NCBI RefSeq assembly: GCF_013003965.1
Contig: NZ_CP053069.1
Span: forward strand, 837,419-901,418
Reading direction: 5' to 3'
DNA from: Usitatibacter rugosus
GTDB taxonomy: Bacteria > Pseudomonadota > Gammaproteobacteria > Burkholderiales > Usitatibacteraceae
DNA length: 64,000 nucleotides
Part shown: positions 25,615 to 36,112 of the stretch, in pieces
How positions within the stretch are numbered: position 1 is the first letter of the stretch
How the letters are laid out: every line of letters begins with the position of its first letter
The notes under the pieces: generated by a model
Database searches by the model: none
Told to the model about the DNA's origin: nothing
The model's input: the letters and a program-made list of their open reading frames with translations, nothing else
Made by a program: the position numbers and the translations under genes

Positions 25615-26873
25615 TTTCCTTCGCGCTGCAGCACGGCGGCGAAGAAGCCGTCCGTGTCGTGGCGATGCGGCAGCAGGTGCATGTAGTCGCCCGTGCCTTC
25701 GACTTCGATGCCGATCCGCGCAAACACGTCCTTCGCCGGGACGAGCTTGAAATCCGGATGCGAGGCGAGGAAGGCAGTGACGATCGCCTCGTTCTCCGCC
25801 TCGAGCAGGCTGCACGTGCCGTACACGAGGCGCCCGCCCGGCTTCACGAGCGCGGCGGCGGCATCGAGGATGTTGCGCTGCTTCACGTTCAGCTCGGCCA
25901 CGGCCGTCTCAACCTGGCGCATCTTGAGGTCGGGGTTCCTGCGCAGCGTGCCGAGGCCGGTGCAGGGTGCATCCACCAGCACGCGATCGATCTTGCCCCG
26001 CAGGCGCTTCACCTTCGCGTCGTTCTCGTTGGCGATGCGTTGCGGATGCACGTTCGAAAGCCCGGAGCGCTTGAGGCGAGGCCCGAGGTTCGTGAGGCGC
26101 TTCTCGGAGATGTCGAAGGCGTAGAGGCGGCCCTGCGAAGCCATCGCGGCACCCATCTGCAGCGTCTTGCCGCCGGCGCCGGCGCAAAAGTCGACGATCA
26201 TCTCGCCGCGCCGGGGCTCCATCAGCAGGCCCAGCAACTGGCTGCCTTCGTCCTGCACCTCGACCACGCCTTCGGTGAAGAGCACGTACTTGTTCAGCGC
26301 CGGCTTCTCCCGCAGGCGCACGCCCCAGGGTGCGAGCTTCGTGGGGACGGCGACGATGTTGTCGCGGTCGAACTTCTCCAGCACGGCTTCGCGCGGCGCC
26401 TTGAGCGAATTCACGCGCAGGTCGAGCGGCGCGGGCTGCTGGAGGCTGCGGGCGAGCGCGAGGATCTCCTCGTCGCTGTATTGCTTGCGCAGGAGGGCGA
26501 TCACCCAGTCCGGAAGGTCTGCCTGAACCTCGAACGGCAGCGCCTCGGCCGGCTCGCTCTTCAATGTGACGAGCCAGGCCTTTTCCGTCGGGGTGAGCGC
26601 GGATTCGATCTGGCCGATGCCGACGCCCTGCACCTTCACGAGCGCGGCAAGCGCGATCTCCCGCGGCGTGGCGCCGGGCGTCACGTGCTCGAGGTAGCGG
26701 CGGCGGCGAAGCGCGGCATAGACCGTGTCCGCGATGAGCGCGCGGTCGCGGCTGCCGAGGTTCTTGTGCTCGCGGAAGAAGTGGTGGAGCGTTGCGTCCG
26801 CGGGTTGCCTCGCCGGAAGGATCACGGTGAGGGCCTGGACGATGGATTCCAGCTGGGGCTTGCCGATCTGCAT
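25611..26873 (-). CDS. RsmB/NOP2-type RNA m5C methyltransferase
   Basis: A 420-residue SAM-dependent RNA cytosine-C5 methyltransferase. Seen: N-terminal NusB-like helical region (about 1-130), then the Rossmann domain with VDFCAGAGGKTLQMGA (SAM binding), VDAPCTGLGTLRRNPDLK (catalytic PC motif) and VYGTCSLLEAEN (second Cys). It methylates rRNA or tRNA; the closest characterised enzyme is RsmB (16S C967), but the NusB part here is shorter, so the exact target is open. It lies 4 bp after the DUF3108 gene and overlaps mscS, within the purMN operon. Confidence 0.93.
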   Translation of the reverse strand: MQIGKPQLESIVQALTVILPARQPADATLHHFFREHKNLGSRDRALIADTVYAALRRRRYLEHVTPGATPREIALAALVKVQGVGIGQIESALTPTEKAWLVTLKSEPAEALPFEVQADLPDWVIALLRKQYSDEEILALARSLQQPAPLDLRVNSLKAPREAVLEKFDRDNIVAVPTKLAPWGVRLREKPALNKYVLFTEGVVEVQDEGSQLLGLLMEPRRGEMIVDFCAGAGGKTLQMGAAMASQGRLYAFDISEKRLTNLGPRLKRSGLSNVHPQRIANENDAKVKRLRGKIDRVLVDAPCTGLGTLRRNPDLKMRQVETAVAELNVKQRNILDAAAALVKPGGRLVYGTCSLLEAENEAIVTAFLASHPDFKLVPAKDVFARIGIEVEGTGDYMHLLPHRHDTDGFFAAVLQREGK

Positions 26874-26877
26874 GGGG

Positions 26878-27936
26878 TTACCGCTCGGAGATGGAGGTGG
26901 CTGTCTGCTCCACCATGAAGCGGTTGCGGGACACCGGGTAGCGCATCTTCACCGGCAGGTAGTGCTGGTCCACGCCGAGCCAGACGTCGACTTGCTCGTT
27001 CGCATCCTGGGTCGCATGGCGCAGGTGGAGCGCCTTCACGCGGCCGATGGGCAGCTCGATCTCCTCGACGCCGAGGACCTTCAGCTCGAAGGCGTAGAGC
27101 TTGCGCTGCGTGTAGACCTTCATCGACACGGCTTCGCCCTTGGGCGGCTCGTGCGCGAGCTGGAAGATCATCGAGAGCCAGTCGACGGTGTTGTCGGCGA
27201 GGCCGCCGGGCTTCTTCTCGCCGTTGCGGTTGAACTCCACCGTACGGTTCGCCCAGTCGAAGGTGAGGCTTTCCTCGGGGCCCTGGGGCTTGCGCTCGGA
27301 GAAGCGCTCGGGACGCAGGCCCGACTCGGTCACCGTGCCGGTGCTCTCCTGCAGGATGCGTCCCTCGAGGAACAGCGTGAAGAAGCCTTCGGCCTGGGCC
27401 GAGCCGCTGATGACGTAGCGATCGCCATCCCGCTTCCACGCGTACTGCGCGACGCCATCCGCAAAGGGGGAGGTGAGCGCGTAGCGGATCGAGAGATCGG
27501 CGGGCAGCGCGCGGACGGGGAAGGGCGCCGCCTTCGCGTCGGAGAGCGTGGTCGCGGGCGCGACCGAGGCGACCACTTCGGGCTTGGAGGGCTCCGGCGG
27601 TGCCAGCTCCGGCAGCGGCGGGAGGAGCTCGGGGAGGGACGCGGTGCCCTCACCGGTGAGCGAGGGAAGCAGCGGCAGCGAGGCGATGGCCTCCGTGGGC
27701 TTGCGCGGGCTTCGCGGACGCGGAGCGCGCGGCGGTGCCGCCTGCGCTTTGGGCGCCGGAGAGACCGACGCGGAGGGCGCAGGGACCAGCTCCGCCGTGT
27801 ATCCGACGAGTTCGTCGGGCGCGGGTGCATCGAGCGACCGCGGGACACCGAGGATCGCCGCCGCGTGCACGACCACCGACACCACCAGTGCGAGCAGCAC
27901 GTAGCGGAGGCGATGGGCGGATTGGCGGAGCGTCAT
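26878..27936 (-). CDS. DUF3108 protein with N-terminal membrane anchor and Pro-rich linker
   Basis: A 352-residue envelope protein. Seen: an N-terminal signal anchor (RYVLLALVVSVVVHAAAILGV), a TonB-like Pro/Ala/Ser/Lys-rich linker (about 40-130, PRAPRPRSPRKP) and a C-terminal DUF3108 domain (about 145-350) with PLGxGxYxxKxxD-like features: VDWLSMIFQLAHEPP and DVWLGVDQHYLPVKMRY. The domain is thought to be periplasmic; its function is not known. It is followed by rsmB and preceded by a smaller DUF3108 paralogue, an order found widely in Betaproteobacteria after purN. Confidence 0.88.
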   Translation of the reverse strand: MTLRQSAHRLRYVLLALVVSVVVHAAAILGVPRSLDAPAPDELVGYTAELVPAPSASVSPAPKAQAAPPRAPRPRSPRKPTEAIASLPLLPSLTGEGTASLPELLPPLPELAPPEPSKPEVVASVAPATTLSDAKAAPFPVRALPADLSIRYALTSPFADGVAQYAWKRDGDRYVISGSAQAEGFFTLFLEGRILQESTGTVTESGLRPERFSERKPQGPEESLTFDWANRTVEFNRNGEKKPGGLADNTVDWLSMIFQLAHEPPKGEAVSMKVYTQRKLYAFELKVLGVEEIELPIGRVKALHLRHATQDANEQVDVWLGVDQHYLPVKMRYPVSRNRFMVEQTATSISER

Positions 27937-27942
27937 GGGCGG

Positions 27943-28632
27943 TCAGCGGGCCTTGAGCGCGATCAGCGATTGCTCGAGACGCAGGCCCTTCGCATCCTCG
28001 AACACGACGCGCACGGGGAAATTGAAGCGGTCCTTGGCGAGCCAGACTTCTGCTCGCGTCTCGCCTTCGCGCACGACGCGCTCGTAGTGGACGGTCTCGA
28101 AGTCGCCGGCGGGCGTCTTCACCGTGGCCTCTCCGGTGCGCTGGTACGTGTAGCGCTCGACCTTGCGGCCGTTCGACATGGGGACCTCGAACGTCTCGCC
28201 CTTCGGGGCGACGTTCATGAACTGGTACATGATCGAGATGCGGTCCTGCGTGCCCGGGGGCAGTTCGACATCCTTCGACTCGCCGCGGAACTGCGAGCGC
28301 ATCACGCCCGACTTCCAGTCGAACGTGGCGTGCACGTCGCGCGAGTTGTTGCCGGCGCGCTTCTGCTCGAACACCGCGGGCTCCAGGCCGTTGGGGCCGA
28401 CGCGGCCCTCGCTCGAGAGGACGATGGAGTCGTCGAGGAAGAGCTTCAAGGGGCCTTCGCTCGAAGTCGTGCTGCGGATCACGTACGCGTTCGCGTTACG
28501 TTCGTAGGATTCGACGATGCGCCCGATCACGAGCCCGGCCTTGGAGACCTGGTACTCCGCGTCGATGCGCGTGGGCGCGGCCTGCGCTACGCACGCCGCG
28601 AAAAGGAAAAAGGAAGCCGCAATGCGCTTCAT
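27943..28632 (-). CDS. Exported DUF3108 protein
   Basis: A 229-residue periplasmic protein. Seen: signal peptide [19 protein letters not shown] with cleavage after AQA, then one DUF3108 domain (YQVSKAGLVIGRIVESYER; DRISIMYQFMNVAPKGE; AEVWLAKDRFNFPVRVVFED). It shares the domain layout of the next gene, without its linker, so the two probably arose by tandem duplication and may form a complex. ATG overlaps the purN stop (ATGA, 28629-28632). Function unknown. Confidence 0.9.
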   Translation of the reverse strand: MKRIAASFFLFAACVAQAAPTRIDAEYQVSKAGLVIGRIVESYERNANAYVIRSTTSSEGPLKLFLDDSIVLSSEGRVGPNGLEPAVFEQKRAGNNSRDVHATFDWKSGVMRSQFRGESKDVELPPGTQDRISIMYQFMNVAPKGETFEVPMSNGRKVERYTYQRTGEATVKTPAGDFETVHYERVVREGETRAEVWLAKDRFNFPVRVVFEDAKGLRLEQSLIALKAR

Positions 28633-29266
28633 GGTGCCGTCCGGGGAGAAATGAGGGTGTCGGTAGAAACGCCCGACGCACTCGATTGGACGACACCGTT
28701 GCGCGGAAATTCAATCTTTCCCTCGGCGAGCCAGCGTGCGGCCTGCGGATAGATGCGGTGCTCCTGCGCGAGCACGCGCGCGGCGAGCGTGTCCTCCGTG
28801 TCGCCCGCGAGCACCGGCACGGCGGCCTGGATGAGGATCGGCCCGCTGTCGAGCGTGGCGGTGACGAAGTGCACGGTGGCCCCGTGGATCTTCACGCCCG
28901 CCTCGAGGGCCCGGCGATGGGTGTGCAGCCCGGGGAACGAGGGCAGGAGCGAAGGGTGGATGTTCACGAGCCGGCCGTGGAAGCGGTTCACGAACTTCTC
29001 GCCCACGATGCGCAGGAAGCCTGCGTAGAGGATCCAGTCCGGCCGGTGGGCCGCGATCGCGTCGCCGAGGGCCAGGTCGAACGTGTCGCGGTCGGGAAGG
29101 GCCTTGTGGTCCACCACGCGCGTGGGGATGCCCTTCGAAGCGGCCCACTCGAGGCCCTGGGCCTCGGGGCGGTTCGAGATCACCGCCTTGAACGTGAGAC
29201 CGGTCCCGCCCTCGACCAGGGCCTGCATGTTGCTGCCCCGCCCCGAGATCAGGATGACGGCCGATT

Positions 29267-29270
<4 letters not shown>
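28629..29270 (-). CDS. purN: Phosphoribosylglycinamide formyltransferase
   Basis: A 213-residue enzyme that formylates glycinamide ribonucleotide (GAR) with 10-formyltetrahydrofolate, the third step of de novo purine synthesis. Seen: [12 protein letters not shown] phosphate-binding loop (about 7-18), AGFLRIVG, the catalytic [12 protein letters not shown] (Asn and His) and [13 protein letters not shown] with the conserved Asp. Starts with GTG at 29270 overlapping the purM stop (GTGA), so it is coupled to purM. The frame is open upstream only within purM. Confidence 0.97.
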
Positions 29271-30310
<1,040 letters not shown>

Positions 30311-30442
30311 GAGCGCGCAAGCCTTTGGAACTGGAGCGAAATTTTACCCCATCGCCCCCCCTCGCGTCGCTGTAAGGCCCCCGGGGTCCGCCCGACAGAG
30401 CAGGCAGTAGTCCCTCAACCCCTCGATACCCGGAGCCTGACC

Positions 30443-30709
30443 ATGAAATCCATGAATGCCCTCGCCGCTGCCGCGCTGACCTCCCTCGCCTTCGCCGTCC
30501 CCTCCGCCTACGCGGACGACACGAAGAACGCCGACAACTTCGTGAAGATGTGCGACGCCGACAAGGACGGCACCATCTCGAAAGCCGAGGCGATGAAGAT
30601 GGTCGAGAAGATGTTCGACAAGGCCGACACCAAGAAGGCCGGCCGCCTCGACAAGAAGCAGGTCGAGACCTTCCTCAAGATGCTCGTGTCGGACAGCGCG
30701 GGCGGCTGA
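30443..30709 (+). CDS. Exported EF-hand-type protein
   Basis: An 88-residue periplasmic protein. Seen: signal peptide MKSMNALAAAALTSLAFAVPSAYA, then a canonical 12-residue EF-hand loop DADKDGTISKAE (38-49) with acidic residues at loop positions 1, 3, 5 and 12, so calcium binding is likely. A second, degenerate loop follows (DTKKAGRLDKKQ). The mature protein is rich in Lys/Asp. ATG at 30443 has GGAG 8 bases upstream. Divergent from purM, convergent with the TonB-C gene at 30715. Role unknown; perhaps a calcium buffer or sensor. Confidence 0.8.
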   Translation: MKSMNALAAAALTSLAFAVPSAYADDTKNADNFVKMCDADKDGTISKAEAMKMVEKMFDKADTKKAGRLDKKQVETFLKMLVSDSAGG

Positions 30710-30714
30710 AGCGC

Positions 30715-31458
30715 CTAGAGGCCCATTCCGTCCTTGAGGCGGAACTGCCACTTGAACTCGACGCAGATGTAATCGCGATCCTGCGGGAAGCCCGGCAGGA
30801 TCGCGAACGTCCAGCTGCGTACGCCGCGCTTGATCGCCGGCTCGAACCACACCTTGTACGGGCCGGGCCGGACCTCGACGCCTGTGACACGCCCGTTGTT
30901 GGTGATGCGGACGACCCCGGTCACGTCGCCTTCGACGCGGTCGCGGTGCGCGGCTTCCGGATAGACGACCGGCGTGCCGGATTGCCGCCGCACCATCTCG
31001 TTGCCGCTGCGCAGGTCCACCTTGCCGGCGAGCGCGTCGGTGGCCGGCTGCACGGGCGAGGACACGCTCACCTTCGGCTTGCCATCGGCGACTTCGAACC
31101 ACACCTGCATCGCGAGATCGCCCGCGACCGAGGCGCACGTGTAGGCGTGGATCGGCGGGACGAACAGCCAGTAGCGCGCGACGTCGCGGACGGCCGCGGC
31201 GAACGCCTCATCGCCGCCATTGATCTTGAACGTGGACATGTCGATCGAGCCGTCGCGGTTCACGCGCGCTTCGAGCGAGAGCGTGGCTTCGACGCCGCGC
31301 TGCAGCAGCGCGGGCGGATACTCCGGCGCAACGACCGACACGATGCGCAAGCCGCGCTGCGCGAGGGCATCGCCCGCGGCGGTGATCTCCTGGGCGTGCG
31401 CGGCGTCCAGGGCCATCGCAAGAGCCATGAAGGTCAGCCATCGTTGCGTCGTGGTCAT
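30715..31458 (-). CDS. Secreted protein with two TonB C-terminal-like domains
   Basis: A 247-residue exported protein. Seen: signal peptide MTTTQRWLTFMALAMALDAAHAQ, then two TonB-C-like halves: about 40-130 (VVAPEYPPALLQRGVEATLSLEARVNRDGSI) and 155-245 (PVVYPEAAHRDRVEGDVTGVVRITNNGRV). Unlike TonB it has no membrane anchor or Pro-rich arm, so it is unlikely to energise a receptor alone. Cys108 and Cys232 are spaced as in the next gene and could form a disulfide between the halves. Five bases after a paralogue that shares [18 protein letters not shown] almost exactly, so a tandem duplication. Role unknown. Confidence 0.85.
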   Translation of the reverse strand: MTTTQRWLTFMALAMALDAAHAQEITAAGDALAQRGLRIVSVVAPEYPPALLQRGVEATLSLEARVNRDGSIDMSTFKINGGDEAFAAAVRDVARYWLFVPPIHAYTCASVAGDLAMQVWFEVADGKPKVSVSSPVQPATDALAGKVDLRSGNEMVRRQSGTPVVYPEAAHRDRVEGDVTGVVRITNNGRVTGVEVRPGPYKVWFEPAIKRGVRSWTFAILPGFPQDRDYICVEFKWQFRLKDGMGL

Positions 31459-31463
31459 TCGGG

Positions 31464-32183
31464 TCAGTCCAGCAGCTTGAAGGCCAGGGAGTGTTCGAGG
31501 CAGAGGAACGGCCGGTCTTCGAGCGCGCCCGGTTCGATGTCGTACGTCCAGCGTCTCAGTGCCGCCTTCGCCTCGGCGTAGAACGAGTCGTCGACGCGCG
31601 TGTTCTGGAAGACGATGCTTTGCACCGTGCCGTCGGCGCCGACCCTGGACAACGCGATGACGGTGGCGCTACCGATGTCCTTTCGGATCCCTTCCCGGGG
31701 AAACTTGACCCGGATCCGCCTGACGGGCTCGACGCGGAATTTCCGTCCGCTCTCGCGCTTCAACTCGTAGGGCTTGCCGGAGACGGGTTGCGAGACGCTC
31801 ACCTTGGGCTTGCCGTCCACGATCTCGAACCAGACGCGCACCGTCGCCTCGCTCGCGACAGGCTCGCAGATTCGGGTATCGACTTCCGCGGAGAAAATCC
31901 AGTACGGAAGCACGTCCTCGATGGCCTTCTGGAATGCGGGATCGTCGGTGGAGGATCGGAACGTCGCGTCCTGCATCGATCCGCCCGCGGTGACCTTGCC
32001 CGTGACATCGACCGCGGCCTTCGTTCCCTGCGCCAACGCCTGCGCGGGATAGTCGGGAGGCACCACGCGGATCGGATGCGCGGGACGGGAGGCCAGCTCC
32101 GCACCCCAACCCGTCAGCTCCTGGGCGCACGCGAACCCGGAAAGCATGAGCAGGGCGAGCGCGAAGCCCGCCGTCTCACGCAT
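31464..32183 (-). CDS. Secreted protein with two TonB C-terminal-like domains, paralogue
   Basis: A 239-residue exported protein (ATG 32183; a GTG six bases upstream at 32189 is also in frame). Seen: signal peptide [21 protein letters not shown], first TonB-C-like half ([25 protein letters not shown]), a middle region [18 protein letters not shown] nearly identical to the neighbour, and a second half ([18 protein letters not shown]). Two Cys residues match the neighbour's pair in position. Its start overlaps the nadA stop by a few bases, so nadA and the two paralogues may be one transcript. Function unknown. Confidence 0.85.
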   Translation of the reverse strand: MRETAGFALALLMLSGFACAQELTGWGAELASRPAHPIRVVPPDYPAQALAQGTKAAVDVTGKVTAGGSMQDATFRSSTDDPAFQKAIEDVLPYWIFSAEVDTRICEPVASEATVRVWFEIVDGKPKVSVSQPVSGKPYELKRESGRKFRVEPVRRIRVKFPREGIRKDIGSATVIALSRVGADGTVQSIVFQNTRVDDSFYAEAKAALRRWTYDIEPGALEDRPFLCLEHSLAFKLLD

Positions 32184-33306
32184 CCCCACTGCCCTTCATC
32201 TGCGGGAGATGGGTCTTCGCGAACTCGAGCATGCGTTCGATCGGAATGCGAGCGCGCCGGCCGATCTCCGGATCCACGTGCACCTCGTTCTTCGGATTCG
32301 GGTTCTCGAGGACGGCGAGCAGGTTGTGCAGGCCGTTCATCGCCATCCATGGGCAGTGCGCGCAGCTCTGGCAGGTCGCGCCCTTGCCGGCGGTCGGCGC
32401 CTCGATGAAGGTCACGCCGGGCATGCGTTTCCTCATCTGGTGGATGATGCCGCCGTCGGTGGCGACGATGTACTCCTTCGCCTTCATGCGCTCGGCGGCC
32501 TGGATGATGCCGGTGGTCGAGCCCACCGCATCCGCGAGGTCGATCACGGCCTTCGGCGATTCGGGGTGCACGAGCACCTTCGCGCCGGGGTGCAGGAGCT
32601 TCAGCTCCTCCAGTTGCACGGCCTTGAACTCGTCGTGCACCACGCACGCCGCGTTCCACATCAGCATGTCCGCGCCGGTCACGCGCTGGACGTAGTCACC
32701 CAGGTGCTTGTCGGGCGCCCAGAGGATCTTCTTCCCCTGTGCGTGGAGGTGGGCGACGATCTTCTCGGCGATCGAGGAGGTCACCATCCAGTCGGCCCGT
32801 GCTTTCACCGCCGCGCTCGTGTTGGCATACACGACGACGACCCGGTCCGGATGCGCGTCGCAGAACTTCGAGAATTCGTCGATCGGCGTGGCGAGGTCGA
32901 GCGAGCACTCGGCGTTCAGGTCCGGCATCAGGACCTTCTTCTCCGGGTTGAGGATCTTCGCCGTCTCGCCCATGAAGCGCACGCCCGCCACGACGACCGT
33001 CTTGCCGGAGTGCGCATGGCCGAAACGAGCCATTTCGAGCGAATCCGAGACCGTGCCGCCAGTTTCCTGGGCGAGGTCCTGGATGTCGGGGTGGACGTAG
33101 TAGTGCGCGACCAGCACCGCGTCGCGTTCCTTCAGCAGGTGCTTGATGCGCTCGATGATCCGCGGCTTTTCCTCGGGCGTGACGAAGCGCGGCGGCGTCG
33201 CGGGGGCGATGGCGAGCTGGCCGTCGTAGCGTTCGAAGCGGATCTGGATCGGGTGTGCGACAGCCATTTCGTCTCGGTTCGTCTGCAGGGAAATCGATTC
33301 TGCCAT
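32176..33306 (-). CDS. nadA: Quinolinate synthase A
   Basis: A 376-residue [4Fe-4S] enzyme that condenses iminoaspartate with dihydroxyacetone phosphate to quinolinate in NAD synthesis. Seen: [16 protein letters not shown] (66-80), SDSLEMARF, cluster-ligand candidates Cys134 (AECSLD), Cys221 ([10 protein letters not shown]) and the C-terminal group CQSCAHCPW (312-320), plus [11 protein letters not shown] and HQMRKRMPG. Type matches the Proteobacterial NadA. ATG at 33306 is used; an ATG at 33267 ([14 protein letters not shown]) is a reasonable alternative. Divergent from hda over 108 bp. Confidence 0.96.
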   Translation of the reverse strand: MAESISLQTNRDEMAVAHPIQIRFERYDGQLAIAPATPPRFVTPEEKPRIIERIKHLLKERDAVLVAHYYVHPDIQDLAQETGGTVSDSLEMARFGHAHSGKTVVVAGVRFMGETAKILNPEKKVLMPDLNAECSLDLATPIDEFSKFCDAHPDRVVVVYANTSAAVKARADWMVTSSIAEKIVAHLHAQGKKILWAPDKHLGDYVQRVTGADMLMWNAACVVHDEFKAVQLEELKLLHPGAKVLVHPESPKAVIDLADAVGSTTGIIQAAERMKAKEYIVATDGGIIHQMRKRMPGVTFIEAPTAGKGATCQSCAHCPWMAMNGLHNLLAVLENPNPKNEVHVDPEIGRRARIPIERMLEFAKTHLPQMKGSGDA

Positions 33307-33414
33307 GATAAGATTTCAGGCTACTTGAGACGGCGTACGGGTGGTTTTCCACCTGGCGCGCCCGGGCCAAGCCAGCCGGGCGAATCCGCCGGCGGCGCAG
33401 GTCCAGGGAACCCC

Positions 33415-34074
33415 ATGAAGCAGCTCCTCCTCGACTTCGCCACGGCCCCCGCGCCGACCTTCGCCAACTTCGTTCCCGCCCGGAATGCGGAATTGCTGAC
33501 CGCGCTCCGCGCTGCCGCGTCCGGCGAATCCTCCGAGCGTGTCCTCTACCTGTGGGGCGATTCGGGCGCGGGCAAGACCCATTTGCTGAGAGCCCTGGCC
33601 GATGCCGCCGGTTCGCGCGGCGCGCGTTTCGTCCGCGGCGACACCTTCTCGCAAGCCGACATCGCCCCGGTCCTCGCCATCGACGATATCGAGGGCCTGC
33701 CGGAGCCGGAGCAGATCGCGCTCTTCAACGCCTTCAACGAGCGTGCGTTCGCCTTCCTCGCCGTCTCGGCCAAGGCCGCGCCCCGGGATGTGGCGCTGCG
33801 CCGCGATCTCGCCACGCGCCTCGCCACGGGCCTCACCTACCGGGTGGTCGCGCTCTCGGACGACGAGAAGCGCGCCGCGCTCTCCGCCCACGCCAGCGCC
33901 CGCGGCTTCGCGCTCGCCGACGAGGTGTCCTCGTACCTCCTCACGCACGCCCGCCGGGACATGCCCTCGCTCATCGGCGCGCTGGATACGCTCGACCGCT
34001 ACTCGCTCGAGACCGGCCGGCCGATCACCCTGCCGCTGCTGAAGGCGGCGCTGCAGCCACAAGCCTCCGCATGA
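33415..34074 (+). CDS. hda: DnaA regulatory inactivator Hda
   Basis: A 219-residue AAA+ protein similar to DnaA domain III. With the loaded beta clamp it stimulates ATP hydrolysis by DnaA and so prevents re-initiation of replication. Seen: clamp-binding-like N-terminus MKQLLLDF (Q-x-x-L-x-L/F), Walker A GDSGAGKT (48-55), Walker B LAIDDIEGL and a sensor region ATRLATGLTYRVVALSD. Weak ribosome-binding site; the start is fixed by the clamp motif. Its TGA overlaps the ATG of the next gene, opening the hda-HAD-pcnB-folK-dNK operon. Confidence 0.93.
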   Translation: MKQLLLDFATAPAPTFANFVPARNAELLTALRAAASGESSERVLYLWGDSGAGKTHLLRALADAAGSRGARFVRGDTFSQADIAPVLAIDDIEGLPEPEQIALFNAFNERAFAFLAVSAKAAPRDVALRRDLATRLATGLTYRVVALSDDEKRAALSAHASARGFALADEVSSYLLTHARRDMPSLIGALDTLDRYSLETGRPITLPLLKAALQPQASA

Positions 34075-34736
34075 AGCTGGCGCTCTTCGACCTCGACAAC
34101 ACGCTCCTCGCCGGCGACAGCGACTATCACTGGAACGAGTTCCTGATCGACAAGGGCATCGTCGACCGCGCCACGCACGACGAGGCGAACAAGCGCTTCT
34201 ACAGCCAGTACGAGGCCGGCACCATCCGCATGGAGGACTGGCTCGCGTTCCAGCTGGCGCCGCTCGCGAAGCGCCCGCGCGCCGAGATCGACGCCTGGCA
34301 CCGCGAATACATGGAACAGCGCGTCCGGCCGATCATGCTGCCCAAGGCGAAAGCGCTGCTGGAGAAGCACGCGAAGGATCTCCGCATCATCATCACGGCG
34401 ACCAATCACTTCATCGTGGCGCCCATCTGCCGCGAGTTCGGCGTGGACAACGTCATCGCCTGCGACTACGAGGAGGTCGACGGCATGCTCACGGGCAAGC
34501 CGCGCGGCACGCCCTCGTTCGGCGCGGGCAAGGTCACGCGGCTGGCCGATTGGCTGGCCGCGCAGGGCAGGGCGATCGAGGATTTCGAGGAGAGCTGGTT
34601 CTACAGCGACTCCCACAACGACATCCCGCTGCTGGAGCGCGTGACGCATCCGGTGGCCGTGGATCCGGACGCGAAGTTGAAGAAGAAGGCAGAGGATCGC
34701 GGCTGGCCCGTGGTCTCCCTGCGCGAGGCGACATGA
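34071..34736 (+). CDS. HAD-IB family hydrolase (SerB-like)
   Basis: A 221-residue haloacid dehalogenase-type phosphatase. Seen: motif I LFDLDNTLL (Asp7 nucleophile, Asp9 acid/base), a helical cap (NEFLIDKGIVDRATHDEANKRFYSQYEAGTI), motif II IIITATN, and motif III/IV YSDSHNDIPLLE. The HAD-IB subgroup includes phosphoserine phosphatases and histidinol phosphatase-like enzymes; in Betaproteobacteria this gene sits between hda and pcnB and its true substrate is not settled. Overlaps both neighbours by 4 bp (ATGA), so it is firmly part of the operon. Confidence 0.92.
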   Translation: MKLALFDLDNTLLAGDSDYHWNEFLIDKGIVDRATHDEANKRFYSQYEAGTIRMEDWLAFQLAPLAKRPRAEIDAWHREYMEQRVRPIMLPKAKALLEKHAKDLRIIITATNHFIVAPICREFGVDNVIACDYEEVDGMLTGKPRGTPSFGAGKVTRLADWLAAQGRAIEDFEESWFYSDSHNDIPLLERVTHPVAVDPDAKLKKKAEDRGWPVVSLREAT

Positions 34737-36112
34737 TCAAGAAATACATCGACAAGCTTTTCGGCCGCGACCGGGCACCGCGCAAGGACGGGCGGCCCAC
34801 GATCTACGGTCCGGACAAGCATCCCATCCGCCGCGAGGCCATCAGCAAGTGCGCCCGGCGCACGTGCGAGGAGCTGCAGCGCGCCGGCCACGCGGCCTTC
34901 GTGGTGGGCGGTGCGGTTCGCGACCATTTGCTGGGCCACGTGCCCAAGGACTACGACGTCGCCACGAGCGCCACGCCCGAGGAGGTGCGCTCGATCTTCC
35001 GGCGCTCGCGCATCATCGGGCGGCGCTTCCAGATCGTGCACGTGCTCTGCGGGCAGGATGTCGTGGAAACCTCCACGTTTCGCGCCCAGCTCACGCGCGA
35101 GGCCGACCCCGACAACACCGACGAGCATGGCCGCGTCCTCTCGGACAATGTCTTCGGCACTCAAGCCGAGGATGCCGCGCGCCGCGACTTCACCGTGAAC
35201 GCGCTCTTCTACGACCCGGTGAAGGAAGAGGTGTGGGACTACCACCACGGCGTGAAGGATCTCGCCGCGAAGAAGCTCGTGATGATCGGCGATCCGGCGC
35301 TTCGCTATCGCGAGGACCCGGTGCGCATGCTCCGCGCCGCGCGCCTGGCCGCCAAGCTCGGCCTCACCATCGACGCGAAGACCGAAGCCCCGATCCACAC
35401 GCACCGCCACCTGATCGAGAACGTGCCCCAGGCGCGCCTCTTCGAGGAGATCCTGAAGCTCCTCCTCTCCGGCAACGCGGTGGCGTGCACGCAGCTTCTC
35501 CGCAAGCTGGAGCTGCACCACGGCCTGCTGCCGCTGCTGGACGACGCGCTCGAGAACAAGGCGACGGGTCCCTTCGCGCTCGCGGCGCTGAAGGCCACGG
35601 ACGATCGCCTGCGCGACGACAAGCCCGTGTCGCCGGCCTTCCTGCTCGCGGCGCTGCTGTGGGGCCGCGTCGAGAACGGCCTTCGCAAGCACGAGGATTC
35701 CGGCCAGCCCTCGATCCCGGCGCTGCACTCCGCCATGCACGAGGCGCTGGACGAGCAGCGCGTGTCGCTCGCCATCCCGCGCCGCTTCGACGCCACGATG
35801 AAGGAGCTGTGGCTGCTGCAGCCGCGCTTCCTGCAGCGCGGCGGCCAGCGGCCGTATCGCCTGCTCGAGCACCCGCGCTTCCGCGCCGCCTACGACTTCT
35901 TCGAGCTGCGGGCCCGTTCCGGCAATGCGCCGCTCGACATCGCGCAGTGGTGGGAGCGCTTCCAGGACGCCAATGCGGACGAGCGCGAGGAAATGATGGT
36001 CGAGGACGAGGCGGAGCCGAAGAAGAAGCGCCGCCGCCGTCGCGGCAAGCGCAAGACCGAAGGCGCCGCTCCCGGAGCGCAGCAACAGGCACCGCAAGGC
36101 GACGAGGAATGA
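34733..36112 (+). CDS. pcnB: Poly(A) polymerase I
   Basis: A 459-residue nucleotidyltransferase that adds 3' poly(A) tails to RNA, promoting decay. Seen: class II nucleotidyltransferase motif FVVGGAVRDHLLG (57-69) with catalytic KDYDVATSA (Asp73, Asp75), EDAARRDFTVNALFYD, the RNA-binding RYREDPVRMLRAARLAAKLG, and a very basic C-terminus (KKKRRRRRGKRK near 435). The closely related CCA-adding enzyme has the same head domain, but operon position beside folK and the basic tail support pcnB. ATG overlaps the HAD gene stop and its own stop overlaps folK. Confidence 0.95.
   Translation: MIKKYIDKLFGRDRAPRKDGRPTIYGPDKHPIRREAISKCARRTCEELQRAGHAAFVVGGAVRDHLLGHVPKDYDVATSATPEEVRSIFRRSRIIGRRFQIVHVLCGQDVVETSTFRAQLTREADPDNTDEHGRVLSDNVFGTQAEDAARRDFTVNALFYDPVKEEVWDYHHGVKDLAAKKLVMIGDPALRYREDPVRMLRAARLAAKLGLTIDAKTEAPIHTHRHLIENVPQARLFEEILKLLLSGNAVACTQLLRKLELHHGLLPLLDDALENKATGPFALAALKATDDRLRDDKPVSPAFLLAALLWGRVENGLRKHEDSGQPSIPALHSAMHEALDEQRVSLAIPRRFDATMKELWLLQPRFLQRGGQRPYRLLEHPRFRAAYDFFELRARSGNAPLDIAQWWERFQDANADEREEMMVEDEAEPKKKRRRRRGKRKTEGAAPGAQQQAPQGDEE

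Noticed and set aside
32183..32189. GTG at 32189 as the start of the second TonB-C protein
   Set aside because: ATG at 32183 gives a cleaner signal peptide and normal codon; the difference is two residues.
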